From: an uncultured Chitinophaga sp.
GTDB taxonomy: Bacteria > Bacteroidota > Bacteroidia > Chitinophagales > Chitinophagaceae
NCBI RefSeq assembly: GCF_902168175.1
Contig: NZ_CABHOU010000095.1
Location: forward strand, 186,001 to 250,000
Reading direction: 5' to 3'
DNA length: 64,000 nt
Shown here: positions 1 through 7,771 of the stretch, one piece after another
How the letters are laid out: every line of letters starts with the position of its first letter
How positions within the stretch are numbered: the first letter of the stretch is position 1
Position numbers and translations under genes: made by a program
The notes under the pieces: model-generated
Databases searched by the model: none
What the model saw: only the letters and a program-made list of their open reading frames with translations
What the model was told of the DNA's origin: nothing

Positions 1-1
1 T

Positions 2-763
2 TATTTCCTGGACGCCACCGAGAGTTACATTGGTTTCGATAAATATGCTGAACGTATCCAGGGCCGCCAGGTGATGGTGGAGGATGGGGCTAAGTATACG
101 ATTGAGCGTATACCTACCGCTACGAGCGACCAGAACGAGTCGTATGAAAAGCGTGTGTTGCGCATCGAGGGCAACGATTTGGCCGGGGTTACGGAGCATC
201 GTTATACAGGGGAGAGTACCGAACTTCTCTTAACGCAGATCCACGGTATCAAAAAGGAAAAGTTACAGGATGCCTTACAGAGTTATCTTTCTGAAGGCAA
301 AACTCAATGTAATATTAATAACCTGCAAACTTCCAACCTGAACGACTGGAATACGGATCTGACCATGAAATACGATGTGCAGTACAAGAATGCTATCACC
401 GGTTTCGGTAATGATCTGTACCTGGAACTGGATTTCAGGAAAGAAATGAAAGGGATGGATATTGATACTTCCAAACGCCGCACAGATTTGTTGTTTCAGT
501 TCAAACGTAAGCTGGTGCATGAAACGGAGTTACTCGTGCCCGACGGATTAAAGGTGAACGAATTGCCAACGGGCATGAAAGTAAGCCGTCCTTCCTACGA
601 CTTCGTGGTTAGTTACGAGGTAAAGGCCAACAAGATCGTGTACCGCAAAGAGCTGGTGATCAAAGATACCCATCTTCCCAAAAATGCTTTTGGCCAGTGG
701 AATGAGGATGTTAAAACACTATCCCGGAACTATATGCAACAGATATCATTTACAAAAAAATAG
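2..763 (+). CDS. DUF3857/transglutaminase-like protein, C-terminal part (5' end outside window)
   Basis: The reading frame is open from base 2, so this is the 3' part of a gene that begins upstream of the window. The first visible residues contain an LDATE segment, which in this family carries the Asp of the transglutaminase-like Cys-His-Asp triad. The remaining ~220 residues are beta-rich and match the C-terminal DUF3858-like region of DUF3857 proteins, ending in a short basic tail. Such proteins are exported in Bacteroidota and their substrate is unknown. The next gene starts 7 bases after the stop and belongs to the same family, so the two are probably co-transcribed. The internal GTG at 71 is unlikely to be the true start because the homologous frame continues through it. 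Confidence 0.8.
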   Translation, partial: YFLDATESYIGFDKYAERIQGRQVMVEDGAKYTIERIPTATSDQNESYEKRVLRIEGNDLAGVTEHRYTGESTELLLTQIHGIKKEKLQDALQSYLSEGKTQCNINNLQTSNLNDWNTDLTMKYDVQYKNAITGFGNDLYLELDFRKEMKGMDIDTSKRRTDLLFQFKRKLVHETELLVPDGLKVNELPTGMKVSRPSYDFVVSYEVKANKIVYRKELVIKDTHLPKNAFGQWNEDVKTLSRNYMQQISFTKK

Positions 764-770
764 ATAACCC

Positions 771-2957
771 ATGAAAAGATGGCACTTGCTGCTGGCAAGC
801 GTTATAACCGTGCTGTTAGTCACAAACGTGCATGCACAAGATAAACAGGACGCCAAATATAAGGAACGGGCGGAGGAGATAAGGAGCGAAGTGTGGGCAT
901 GGACACTGCCGGCATTCAAAAACCGTACAATTCCCGACAGTCTAAATAAAGAATCTGGTGTAGTACTGGCGCGGCATATAGATATCAGCGCCTCGGGCCG
1001 TAAACGTAAACGTACGTACATTCGTACCGTTCGCGAGATGGTGAAGATCAATGACAAGGCCGCACTGGAGGAATATTCGCAATTCAATTACCAGCAGTTC
1101 AGCCGTTCGCTGATGTCGTACCCGGTTACAGAAACGCAGGTGTTAGGTGTGCGCATCATCAAGCCCGACGGATCTGTTAAATATGTGAATGCAGATGACG
1201 CGGTAGCTACCAGCGACGATAGAACGGACAAACAACGTAAGCTGGCTATTTCTGATTTGCAGGTGGGGGATATTATCGACTACTTCATTTGTATGGAACA
1301 GGTACTGGAAGGTTACCAGCGCTTTTTGCCGGAGGTATTTGTGCTGGGCGATGATAAACCCATCCTGTCTTACTCTATCCACACCGAAATAAGCGACCGT
1401 TTCGTAACACAGTATCGGTCTATAAACGGCGCCCCGGAATTTAAAAAGCGTTATGAAGATGGCACCGTGGAGCTGGATATGCTGGTAAAAAACATTCCCA
1501 GTCTGCCGATCGGCCTTTGGATGTCGCCGTTCCGCCAGGTCCCGCTGATACGTATGAGCCTCTCTGAGCAAAATGATCCGGCGCTCGCCGCTCCGCCCAA
1601 AGGTGCAGTAATGAAAAATCCGGCCATCTACCGTATAAAAGAAACAGCTACTAATGTAGTGTTGTACGAACGGAGAGGAACATCTTACGCTACAGTGCCC
1701 TTTCTTAACGAAACGAAAGACCTGATCGCCAATTATAAAAAGACACATAGAAACGCCACCGACCGGGATGTTGTGACTTTCGCCTATTATGCCATCCGCT
1801 ACCTGGCGTTATACAGGGTGAACGCCGGTGACAAGATCCTGGTGGGCCAGTCGAGGAATTACAGCACCCTTAATCAGAAGCGTTTCCTGTTATACCTTAA
1901 TTACATCCTGGTAAAAAATGATATTAATACCGACTTCGTACTGGTAACGTCTAAATACGGGCCCAGCCAGGAAGAGGTGTTGTTGCCCGGCGATTATGAG
2001 TGGATGTTAAAGACCAGGGAAGAAAAGCCATTGTACATAAGCGTAGAAGGGATGTTTACCAATGCCGCCTACGTAGCGTCGGAGTTTGAAGGCCAGGAGG
2101 CACCGGTGGTGGAAGGTGCCAAAGTTCGCAGTAACGATGGTTTTGAGGGAGAGGTAACGGTACCTAAATCCACGGCCGACCAAAATGCCAAGCTGGAAAA
2201 AATGAAGATTACGCTGGATGCGGATATGCAGCTACTGAAGATAGATCGCACCACCACGGTGAAAGGGCACCTGAAACACGATGACCAGCAAAACCTGCTA
2301 CTGTTTGAAGACTATTATGAGCAGGAGCGCCAGGCCATGGGGGTGAAATCATCTTTTATGGAAGATTTTGCAGACAGCCGTAAGAACCGTTCGCTGGCCG
2401 AGGAATATACTAACGCCTTCGCCAAGGCCCGTAAAGACTGGAAGGAAATCTTTAAAGAAGAAATTCAGGGCTCGTTTGATATAGAGCCCAGGGAGGTGAC
2501 CAAATACAGCATTGTGAAGATGGGGTTACAGCACACCGATCCGGACTTCGTATATAACACCCAGTTCACCTTCGACGGGCTGCTGAAGCGTGCCGGTAAT
2601 AATTATATACTGGATGCCGGTAAACTCATTGGCGGCCAGTTAACGCTGAAACCATCGCAGCGCGACCGCAAGGTGGACATGTATATGCCTTTTGCCCGCT
2701 CGTTCGAGTATAATATAGAAATACAGGTGCCGCAGGGATATACCGTAGAAGGCCTGGACAAACTAAACCAGGACGTTGATAATGCTGCTGCGGCATTCCA
2801 GGTAAAAGCACAGGTGATGGGTGATAAACTGAACATCAACGTACGAAAAACGTATAAGCATGCATACGAGAAGGTGGCCGAATGGAGCAATTTAGTGAAG
2901 GTGATAGACGCCGCACTGGCCTTTCAGGACCAGAAAGTGCTGTTTAAAAAATCATAA
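771..2957 (+). CDS. DUF3857 domain protein with degenerate transglutaminase-like domain
   Basis: This 728-residue exported protein has a signal peptide (basic MKRW start, hydrophobic core, probable cleavage after VHAQ at about residue 23). An N-terminal DUF3857-like beta domain covers roughly residues 60-290, a transglutaminase-like region about 310-460, and a C-terminal DUF3858-like region the rest. Where active relatives have a G-x-C-K-D motif this protein reads GQSRNY, with Ser361 at the Cys position and Asn363 near it. The His position reads YEW (Tyr409), and the LDATE Asp position reads ISVEG (Ser424). The alignment was done by eye against the preceding paralogue and remembered family motifs. 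The protein therefore looks like a non-catalytic pseudoenzyme. It lies 7 bases after its paralogue, and the pair may act together at the cell surface or in the periplasm. Confidence 0.8.
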   Translation: MKRWHLLLASVITVLLVTNVHAQDKQDAKYKERAEEIRSEVWAWTLPAFKNRTIPDSLNKESGVVLARHIDISASGRKRKRTYIRTVREMVKINDKAALEEYSQFNYQQFSRSLMSYPVTETQVLGVRIIKPDGSVKYVNADDAVATSDDRTDKQRKLAISDLQVGDIIDYFICMEQVLEGYQRFLPEVFVLGDDKPILSYSIHTEISDRFVTQYRSINGAPEFKKRYEDGTVELDMLVKNIPSLPIGLWMSPFRQVPLIRMSLSEQNDPALAAPPKGAVMKNPAIYRIKETATNVVLYERRGTSYATVPFLNETKDLIANYKKTHRNATDRDVVTFAYYAIRYLALYRVNAGDKILVGQSRNYSTLNQKRFLLYLNYILVKNDINTDFVLVTSKYGPSQEEVLLPGDYEWMLKTREEKPLYISVEGMFTNAAYVASEFEGQEAPVVEGAKVRSNDGFEGEVTVPKSTADQNAKLEKMKITLDADMQLLKIDRTTTVKGHLKHDDQQNLLLFEDYYEQERQAMGVKSSFMEDFADSRKNRSLAEEYTNAFAKARKDWKEIFKEEIQGSFDIEPREVTKYSIVKMGLQHTDPDFVYNTQFTFDGLLKRAGNNYILDAGKLIGGQLTLKPSQRDRKVDMYMPFARSFEYNIEIQVPQGYTVEGLDKLNQDVDNAAAAFQVKAQVMGDKLNINVRKTYKHAYEKVAEWSNLVKVIDAALAFQDQKVLFKKS

Positions 2958-3044
2958 GATGTTCATTTGAAACTTGTTTTAGTAAATTTTTTTGAATTAA
3001 TAATTTTTTTACCTGGAAAATTATGCAGTTCAAAAAAATCAAAT

Positions 3045-3052
3045 TATATTTG
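3045..3052 (+). promoter_or_regulatory. Bacteroidota-type -7 box (TATATTTG)
   Basis: TATATTTG fits the TAnnTTTG -7 consensus of Bacteroidota housekeeping promoters. No convincing TTTG -33 box is visible at the usual distance. It lies in a very AT-rich stretch after the DUF3857 gene and would start a transcript near 3057-3060 covering the first hairpin element. Confidence 0.4.
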
Positions 3053-3107
3053 CTGTAGAGTTAAATAGAAATACAACAAAACAGAAGTGTTACGCAGTTG
3101 TCAAAAT

Positions 3108-3182
3108 ATGAACCAAGTGATGATTTCACGCAAGCAAACAAAGCTGGCGGAGATTGAGCGGGTATGTTATAAACAGAAATAA
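3108..3182 (+). CDS. small ORF, 24 aa, overlapping hairpin element 1
   Basis: ATG at 3108 opens a 24-residue frame (MNQVMIS... ending ERVCYKQK) with stop TAA at 3180-3182. The Cys-Tyr codons TGT TAT are the 5' strand of the outer stem of the structured element at 3160-3236. A similar arrangement (…GACYVDQRK-stop) occurs in the small ORF at 4188-4286. It may be a leader peptide whose translation opens or closes the hairpin, or the frame may be incidental to a conserved RNA. No recognisable protein family. Confidence 0.3.
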   Translation: MNQVMISRKQTKLAEIERVCYKQK

Positions 3183-3236
3183 CTAAAAGTTACTAAGATA
3201 TAACAGAAGGTCCCGCCGGAAAGCGGGACCTTTTCT
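3160..3236 (+). ncRNA. structured element, copy 1 (nested hairpin plus terminator)
   Basis: An outer stem TGTTATA (3165-3171) pairs with TATAACA (3199-3205). An inner stem TAACT (3180-3184) pairs with AGTTA (3188-3192) across an AAA loop. The GC-rich terminator hairpin follows within two bases. Copies at 3360-3436 and 4260-4338 keep the G-rich lead-in, the TGTTAT motif and the terminator. Copies 1 and 3 also share ACTAA, ATATAACA and AGGTCC in order. This could be a short non-coding RNA, an attenuator or a cis-regulatory leader. I do not recognise it as a named RNA family. Confidence 0.5.
3207..3236 (+). terminator. rho-independent terminator of element 1
   Basis: AAGGTCCCGC, a CGGAAA loop and GCGGGACCTT form a perfect 10-bp stem, followed by a T-rich tail. 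It would end a short transcript started near 3058. Confidence 0.75.
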
Positions 3237-3247
3237 TTATAAGTGAG

Positions 3248-3376
3248 ATGGAAAAGATGATGATTCAAACGCTGTCGCAGAATGCATGCACGAGGATAAA
3301 CAAATGTATTATCCGAAAGGCATCAAAGCAGGCTTTTATGCAAAAAGCAGGGCGGGTGAGGTATGTTATGATTTAA
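3248..3376 (+). CDS. small ORF, 42 aa, overlapping hairpin element 2
   Basis: ATG at 3248 opens a 42-residue basic frame beginning MEKMMIQ, resembling the MNQVMIS start of the small ORF at 3108, and stops at 3374-3376 inside element 2. It is Lys/Arg-rich (about ten basic residues) with no recognisable domain. Its frame across TGTTAT differs from that of ORFs 1 and 3, which weakens the case for a conserved peptide. There is no separate promoter that I can see, so it may be expressed by read-through of the upstream terminator. Confidence 0.2.
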   Translation: MEKMMIQTLSQNACTRINKCIIRKASKQAFMQKAGRVRYVMI

Positions 3377-3436
3377 ACGAAGTAGTTTATAATTATAAAT
3401 GCCCGGTCCGCAAACAAGATGCAGACCGGGCTTTTT
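3360..3436 (+). ncRNA. structured element, copy 2 (nested hairpin plus terminator)
   Basis: The motif GGTATGTTAT is shared exactly with copy 1. The inner stem is TAAAC (3374-3378) with GTTTA (3385-3389) around a GAAGTA loop. This differs in sequence from copy 1 (TAACT with AGTTA) but pairs equally, as compensatory change would produce. The outer stem is shorter here, TTAT with ATAA. The terminator hairpin follows directly. The element starts 200 bases after copy 1. Confidence 0.4.
3401..3436 (+). terminator. rho-independent terminator of element 2
   Basis: GCCCGGTCCGC, an AAACAAGAT loop and GCAGACCGGGC form an 11-bp stem with one mismatch, followed by TTTTTATTT. Confidence 0.7.
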
Positions 3437-3537
3437 ATTTAGCCGTTATGGAAAAGAATAGAATAGGACATCAACATATATATTAACCGGTACGCGCTTT
3501 AAATTTTAGAAGTGGCTTGCCCCCAAAACTTGAGCCC

Positions 3538-4107
3538 ATGAGAAATGTAGTACAACTTGTAAGAGAGGCCCTGGTTGAAAACTTTAGGGAAATCGACCGT
3601 TGGTTCGATAAGGATCATTCCCTGTTGCACTTCAAACCCACGTTAGACCACTGGAATGCCAGGGAAGTATTAGAGCACATTAGTTTAGCCAACTATTTTC
3701 TGCTCCTGATTATCAGCAAAAGCACCCGCCGCGCGCTGGACCGCCGTGTAGATGGCCTTATAGTGATGCCGCCAGCCAATTACGAAGAAAAGTTTCGCGA
3801 GATCGATGTGATCAGCGATGGCGATTTTCAATGGGTTAGGCCTGAACATATGGAGCCAACGGGCTTAAAAGCAATGTCGGAAGTGCGTACGCTGCTTAAA
3901 CAGCAATATGCACAGTGCATGTATAATCTTTCCCTGCTTAAAAACGGAGAAGGCCGGCTGGTAAGTATCAATATGAGCGTTAATAACCTCGGTAAAATCG
4001 ACGTTTATCAATACATCTATTTCCTTACCATGCACATACAGCGTCACGTTGGGCAGATGCAGAAATTGGAAATGCAGTATGAGGAAACAGAAGCAATGGC
4101 TTCCTAA
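3538..4107 (+). CDS. DinB superfamily protein
   Basis: The 189-residue product has the four-helix DinB/YfiT-like layout. A His in the HWNAREVLEHI segment (about residues 40-50) and HIQRH near the C terminus (about residues 168-172) are the usual metal-ligand positions of this fold. Members are typically divalent-metal-dependent small thiol or hydrolase-like proteins, but the reaction of this one cannot be told from sequence. I chose the ATG at 3538 because the frame upstream offers only a TTG at 3517. A weak TAAATTTT box lies about 35 bases before the ATG. It is flanked by structured elements 2 and 3 and looks monocistronic. Confidence 0.7.
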   Translation: MRNVVQLVREALVENFREIDRWFDKDHSLLHFKPTLDHWNAREVLEHISLANYFLLLIISKSTRRALDRRVDGLIVMPPANYEEKFREIDVISDGDFQWVRPEHMEPTGLKAMSEVRTLLKQQYAQCMYNLSLLKNGEGRLVSINMSVNNLGKIDVYQYIYFLTMHIQRHVGQMQKLEMQYEETEAMAS

Positions 4108-4131
4108 CTAATAAGGGTACACGGAATTTAT

Positions 4132-4163
4132 TTTGCAATTCAGACTTTTCGTGTATACCTTTG
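4132..4163 (+). promoter_or_regulatory. Bacteroidota promoter driving element 3
   Basis: A TTTG -33 box (4132-4135) and a TACCTTTG -7 box (4156-4163) are separated by 20 bases, matching the TTTG / TAnnTTTG consensus. This is the best-formed promoter in the window. It would start transcription near 4170, just before the 32-codon small ORF and element 3, so the element has its own transcription unit. Confidence 0.65.
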
Positions 4164-4187
4164 TATTCAACTTTAAAATTTATAACA

Positions 4188-4286
4188 ATGCTCACGAACA
4201 GATCATATGGGAATTTGGTGGCGGCTTATGCGGATAGCATAGACTGTAGCGGGTTCGGGGCGTGTTATGTCGATCAACGAAAATAG
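4188..4286 (+). CDS. small ORF, 32 aa, overlapping hairpin element 3
   Basis: ATG at 4188, about 25 bases after the -7 box, opens a 32-residue frame ending GACYVDQRK with TAG at 4284-4286. As in the small ORF at 3108, Cys-Tyr is encoded by the TGTTAT strand of the outer stem and the frame ends with Lys-stop inside the hairpin. The rest of the peptide is unlike that of ORF 1, so only the 3' end is shared. Peptide, leader or chance cannot be decided from three copies. Confidence 0.3.
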   Translation: MLTNRSYGNLVAAYADSIDCSGFGACYVDQRK

Positions 4287-4338
4287 TAGTGAACGACTAA
4301 ATATAACAAGGTCCGGCCGTATAAGCCGGACCTTTTTT
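4260..4338 (+). ncRNA. structured element, copy 3 (nested hairpin plus terminator)
   Basis: The outer stem TGTTATG (4263-4269) pairs with TATAACA (4302-4308) with one G-U. Inside it GTCG pairs with CGAC around a long loop. The ACTAA, ATATAACA and AGGTCC blocks are shared in order with copy 1. The terminator hairpin ends 186 bases before rtcB, so this is either a separate small RNA or an attenuated leader of rtcB. Confidence 0.5.
4308..4338 (+). terminator. rho-independent terminator of element 3
   Basis: AAGGTCCGGC and GCCGGACCTT form a 10-bp stem around a short loop, followed by seven T residues. It lies upstream of rtcB. Confidence 0.75.
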
Positions 4339-4523
4339 TATACCACCCATACGACGCCGCTGCCTTATGGCAGCAAACCCAGGCATACAAAATGTGGTCG
4401 CCGGTAAAATATGTTATCCCCCGGCCCTGCAACCTGCTCATGTATTCACCTGCGGATAAAAAACTTACATTCATACAGCCGGTAATGCCGTTTTACCGGG
4501 TGCAACTATCAATAACAACATCA

Positions 4524-5924
4524 ATGGCAAAATTAAAACTGCGGGGTAAAGACCTGCGTAACATTGGTTATCCCGAAAGCCCGGTGATCAGCATCGCGAT
4601 AGGGGTAATGGAACAACATTACAAACATCATTCTGCAGAAGATGCGTTGGATATTTTAGCGAAAGTACTGGCAACACCTGAGGAATACCTGGAAGACGAA
4701 GCGCTGGTAAAGATCGCCGAGCGTTTGGTGGAAGAGGAAGAAGAACAAGAGCGTGCTTTACGTACCGAACCCGTACCATACAGCGTTTATGGTGCCAATT
4801 ATATTGACCCTGCTGCTATCAGGCAAATGGAACAGGCCGTACGCCTGCCCGTAGCTGTAGCCGGCGCTTTAATGCCCGATGCTCATCATGGGTATGGCCT
4901 GCCAATTGGCGGCGTACTAGCCACCGAAAACGCCGTAATACCATATGGAGTAGGCGTGGATATAGGATGCCGTATGTGCTTAAGCATTGTGGACCTGCCG
5001 GTAAAACTGCAGGCTGGCGAGTACAACAGGTTTGTGAAAGTACTGACCGATAACACCAAGTTCGGTACAGGCGCTGCCTGGAAACATACACCTGATAACG
5101 CAGTGCTGGAGCGTAACGAGTTCCGGGAACTGCCGCTGTTGAAGCACCTGCACGAAAAGGCAGTGGGACAACTGGGTACTTCCGGTTCAGGCAACCACTT
5201 CGTGGAATGGGGTATTGTGGAAATAGCAGATGATAAGAATGAGTGGGGATTGCCTGCAGGTGATTACACTGCTATCCTTACCCACTCCGGATCGCGGGGT
5301 TTAGGTGCGCAAATAGCGGGGCATTATACCAAGCTGGCAAAGGAGCTTTGTCCGTTGCCAAAAGAAGTGCAACACCTGGCCTGGTTAGATATGGATAGCG
5401 AAGAAGGCCAGGAATACTGGCTGGCTATGAATCTGGCCGGCGACTACGCCTCCGCCTGTCATCACCTGATCCATGAAAAGATGATCAAAGCGATGGGGGC
5501 CGAAGTGCTGGTGCGGGTAGAGAACCATCACAACTTCGCATGGAAAGAAAAACATGGAGGTAAAGAGATGATCGTTCACCGTAAAGGTGCTACGCCCGCA
5601 GGTAAAGGTGTGCTGGGAATTATCCCGGGTTCCATGACCGCACCTGGCTTTATAGTAAAGGGCCGTGGGGAGTCAGCTTCGCTTGATTCCGCATCGCATG
5701 GCGCAGGGCGGGCAATGTCCAGGAGCGCTGCCAAACAAAATGTAACGCGTAATGCGATGGATAAAATGTTGCGCGATAACGGGGTTACATTAATTGGCGG
5801 TGGATTGGATGAAGCGCCAATGGCCTATAAAAACATCAATGAAGTAATGGGAGCCCAAACCGACCTGGTGGAAGTTCTCGCCCGTTTTCGGCCTACTATT
5901 GTGAGGATGGCCGATGGGGAGTAA
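4524..5924 (+). CDS. rtcB: RtcB-family RNA ligase
   Basis: The 466-residue product is a GTP- and Mn-dependent RNA ligase that joins 3'-phosphate or 2',3'-cyclic-phosphate ends to 5'-hydroxyl ends through a guanylated histidine. Visible family motifs are DAHHGYGLPIGG (from about residue 119), GVDIGC (Asp146), GTSGSGNHFVEWG, THSGSRGLG, ENHHNFAW and SHGAGR, whose His392 is the expected guanylylation site. I chose ATG 4524 because MAKLKLRGKDL is the usual family N terminus. The longer frame from 4392 adds 44 residues with no family match. No archease or RtcA gene is next to it. A terminator lies upstream (element 3) and another directly downstream. Confidence 0.93.
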   Translation: MAKLKLRGKDLRNIGYPESPVISIAIGVMEQHYKHHSAEDALDILAKVLATPEEYLEDEALVKIAERLVEEEEEQERALRTEPVPYSVYGANYIDPAAIRQMEQAVRLPVAVAGALMPDAHHGYGLPIGGVLATENAVIPYGVGVDIGCRMCLSIVDLPVKLQAGEYNRFVKVLTDNTKFGTGAAWKHTPDNAVLERNEFRELPLLKHLHEKAVGQLGTSGSGNHFVEWGIVEIADDKNEWGLPAGDYTAILTHSGSRGLGAQIAGHYTKLAKELCPLPKEVQHLAWLDMDSEEGQEYWLAMNLAGDYASACHHLIHEKMIKAMGAEVLVRVENHHNFAWKEKHGGKEMIVHRKGATPAGKGVLGIIPGSMTAPGFIVKGRGESASLDSASHGAGRAMSRSAAKQNVTRNAMDKMLRDNGVTLIGGGLDEAPMAYKNINEVMGAQTDLVEVLARFRPTIVRMADGE

Positions 5925-5934
5925 GTACAACAAG

Positions 5935-5963
5935 AAAGGGTCGCGAATTTTCGCGACCCTTTT
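5935..5963. terminator. bidirectional terminator between rtcB and idi
   Basis: AAAGGGTCGCGAA and its inverted repeat TTCGCGACCCTTT form a near-perfect palindrome with A and T tracts on both sides, placed between the convergent stops of rtcB and idi. Confidence 0.85.
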
Positions 5964-5981
5964 ACTATTTATCTAAAGACA

Positions 5982-6515
5982 CTATTTCGTTTTTAACAAT
6001 TGTTCCACTCGTGAAAACGCCAGCCGGAACCAGGGAGTAAACGTATCCGCTTCGCTGGCCAGTTGTTCGCTGATCTTAGCAAGGGCTACATATTTATAGG
6101 CACTCACCTCGCTGCTCTCCGGTACTATTTCACCATCATACCTTCCAATAAACACATGATCGTATTCATGTTCGGTGAGGCCATTATCAAATTCAACCCT
6201 GTACGTAAAGCTGAACACCTCTTTCAGCTCACAATCAAATCCCATTTCTTCTTTTAATCTGCGGTGCGCCGCCTCTTCTACCCTTTCGCCCGGGAAAGGG
6301 TGGCTGCAGCAGGTGTTGGTCCACAGTCCGGGGCAGTGGTATTTGCCGGAGGCGCGTTGTTGCAAAAGCATTTCTCCCGCTGCATTGGTAATAAATACCG
6401 AAAATGCGCGGTGAAGTAAGCCTTTTTGATGGGCCTCGATTTTTTCCATGGTACCTACCGGCTCATCGTTCTCATTTACCAGAACAACGGCAGCAGCAAT
6501 TGAAGTGCTTAACAT
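5982..6515 (-). CDS. idi: isopentenyl-diphosphate delta-isomerase, type I
   Basis: This 177-residue Nudix-fold protein interconverts isopentenyl and dimethylallyl diphosphate in isoprenoid synthesis. NTCCSHP (residues 67-73) holds the catalytic Cys and the metal-binding His. The Nudix-like helix AAHRRLKEEMG follows, and EHE (115-117) supplies the catalytic and metal-ligand Glu. The length matches type I bacterial enzymes (about 180 aa). Start ATG at 6513-6515 gives the usual short N terminus. The gene is on the minus strand, monocistronic, and ends at the shared palindromic terminator. Confidence 0.93.
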   Translation of the reverse strand: MLSTSIAAAVVLVNENDEPVGTMEKIEAHQKGLLHRAFSVFITNAAGEMLLQQRASGKYHCPGLWTNTCCSHPFPGERVEEAAHRRLKEEMGFDCELKEVFSFTYRVEFDNGLTEHEYDHVFIGRYDGEIVPESSEVSAYKYVALAKISEQLASEADTFTPWFRLAFSRVEQLLKTK

Positions 6516-6742
6516 AGACGGTTAAAAATTTGGGTCTTTTAATGGTTATAAAAGATAGTCCAAGTTAAGCTTTATTCCTTATCAGAATGACAAAAGGTAT
6601 TTTGCTGCGATACAGGTGCAGTTAGCTTTGTAACAGTTAAAAGAGTAATGAATGTCAGTGTTTGTGTAAAGGTGTTGCCTGATAAAAAGGGGTGATGTTT
6701 GTTTTGGGTTATTGTAATGTTGAGGTTTTTTCCTTGCTGGTG

Positions 6743-7243
6743 TTAGTTGTTAGATACTTGTGCTTTCAGCATTTTCCTGGCAAAGTGAATACGGCTTTTG
6801 ATGGTACCTAAAGGTTCATGTAGAACATCGGCGATTTCGTAATACTTGAAACCGTCGAGAAACAACAGGAACGGCTTTTTGAAGATGATCGGCAACTGGT
6901 GAACGGCTACTTGTATGTCCTTAATCCTTAGTCCGGCTTCGGCGTGGTTACCGATAATGGTCTGGTGTGAGTTAAGCAGGAAGTCGTTGGAAGAGTTGTC
7001 GAAGCAGAGGTGTTGTTTTGATTTTCGCCGGTAGTTGTTAATAAAGATGTTCCTCATGATGGTGTACAGCCAGGCTCTGATATTTGTTCCTGCGAGGTAT
7101 TTCTCCTGGTTGGAGATGGCGCGGAACATAGTTTCCTGGTAGAGATCCTTGGCAGATTCGGCATCTTTGGTGAGGGTGATGGCGAATGGCTTAAGGAAAT
7201 CAGCATTGCTGAGTAATAGGGTGTTAAATTCAGCGGATGACAT
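6743..7243 (-). CDS. ECF-type RNA polymerase sigma factor
   Basis: The 166-residue protein has region 2 (DLYQETMFRAI and the RAWLYTIMRNIFIN helix, about residues 33-72) and region 4.2 (YYEIADVLHEPLGTIKSRI-type helix-turn-helix, about 134-155). The small size and absence of regions 1 and 3 mark it as an extracytoplasmic-function sigma factor. No anti-sigma gene adjoins it, so its signal cannot be inferred from context. A 12-base palindrome, GGAATTCATTCC (7288-7299), lies just upstream and could be an operator. The 227-base gap between it and idi shows no further gene. Confidence 0.85.
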   Translation of the reverse strand: MSSAEFNTLLLSNADFLKPFAITLTKDAESAKDLYQETMFRAISNQEKYLAGTNIRAWLYTIMRNIFINNYRRKSKQHLCFDNSSNDFLLNSHQTIIGNHAEAGLRIKDIQVAVHQLPIIFKKPFLLFLDGFKYYEIADVLHEPLGTIKSRIHFARKMLKAQVSNN

Positions 7244-7771
7244 ATAAATAATGTTTAAGTGGTTACAATACTAATTTAAACAAAAAAGGAATTCATTCCA
7301 AGCTTTTTGAGTGGTTTTTTCGCATCACACGAAAATGTAAAGGTTGTTTAAACACTTAATAATCAACTGTAAAAATGACAACAAATAAGTACAATTGTGC
7401 TATTTTGGAATTTAGTGCTTAGTTAAAGTGTTTAACTATTTTGGGATATGAATTAAGATTAACGTGAATGTGTAGTAGCCCGTTCATATTAATGTACGTA
7501 AAGGGGAGATAAATGGTTTAGTGCCAGGGGGATAAATACAATAGATGCCGTTGTTTTTACTATGGGCATGATAAATGAGATGCTATATAATAATATTGGT
7601 ATTGTTTTACAAAAAGATGAGATTAGAATTATGCGTGCGATGGGAATAGAAAAGCTTCTTTTATATTCCTTCTATTGATAATATGCATATTTTTTTATTT
7701 AATACGACTAGTGCTTAGAGGCTTTAATCAGATTGATTTTCAATCTCCTAACATTTATGTAGTATTTTTAA
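7244..7771. other. AT-rich intergenic region before the polysaccharide operon
   Basis: About 530 bases separate the divergent sigma-factor gene and the polysaccharide operon. I see the GGAATTCATTCC palindrome at 7288-7299, a possible 38-codon ORF at 7562-7678 (starting MGMINEML) with no recognisable similarity, and otherwise AT-rich sequence. No UpxY/RfaH-like regulator gene is present here. Confidence 0.5.

Noticed and set aside
3286-3486. 66-codon frame reading through the terminator of element 2
   Set aside because: It crosses a strong terminator hairpin and encodes it as protein. The alternative frame from 3248 or a purely RNA role is more plausible.
4392-4523. 44-codon N-terminal extension of RtcB
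   Set aside because: The family N terminus begins at 4524 and the extension shows no similarity.
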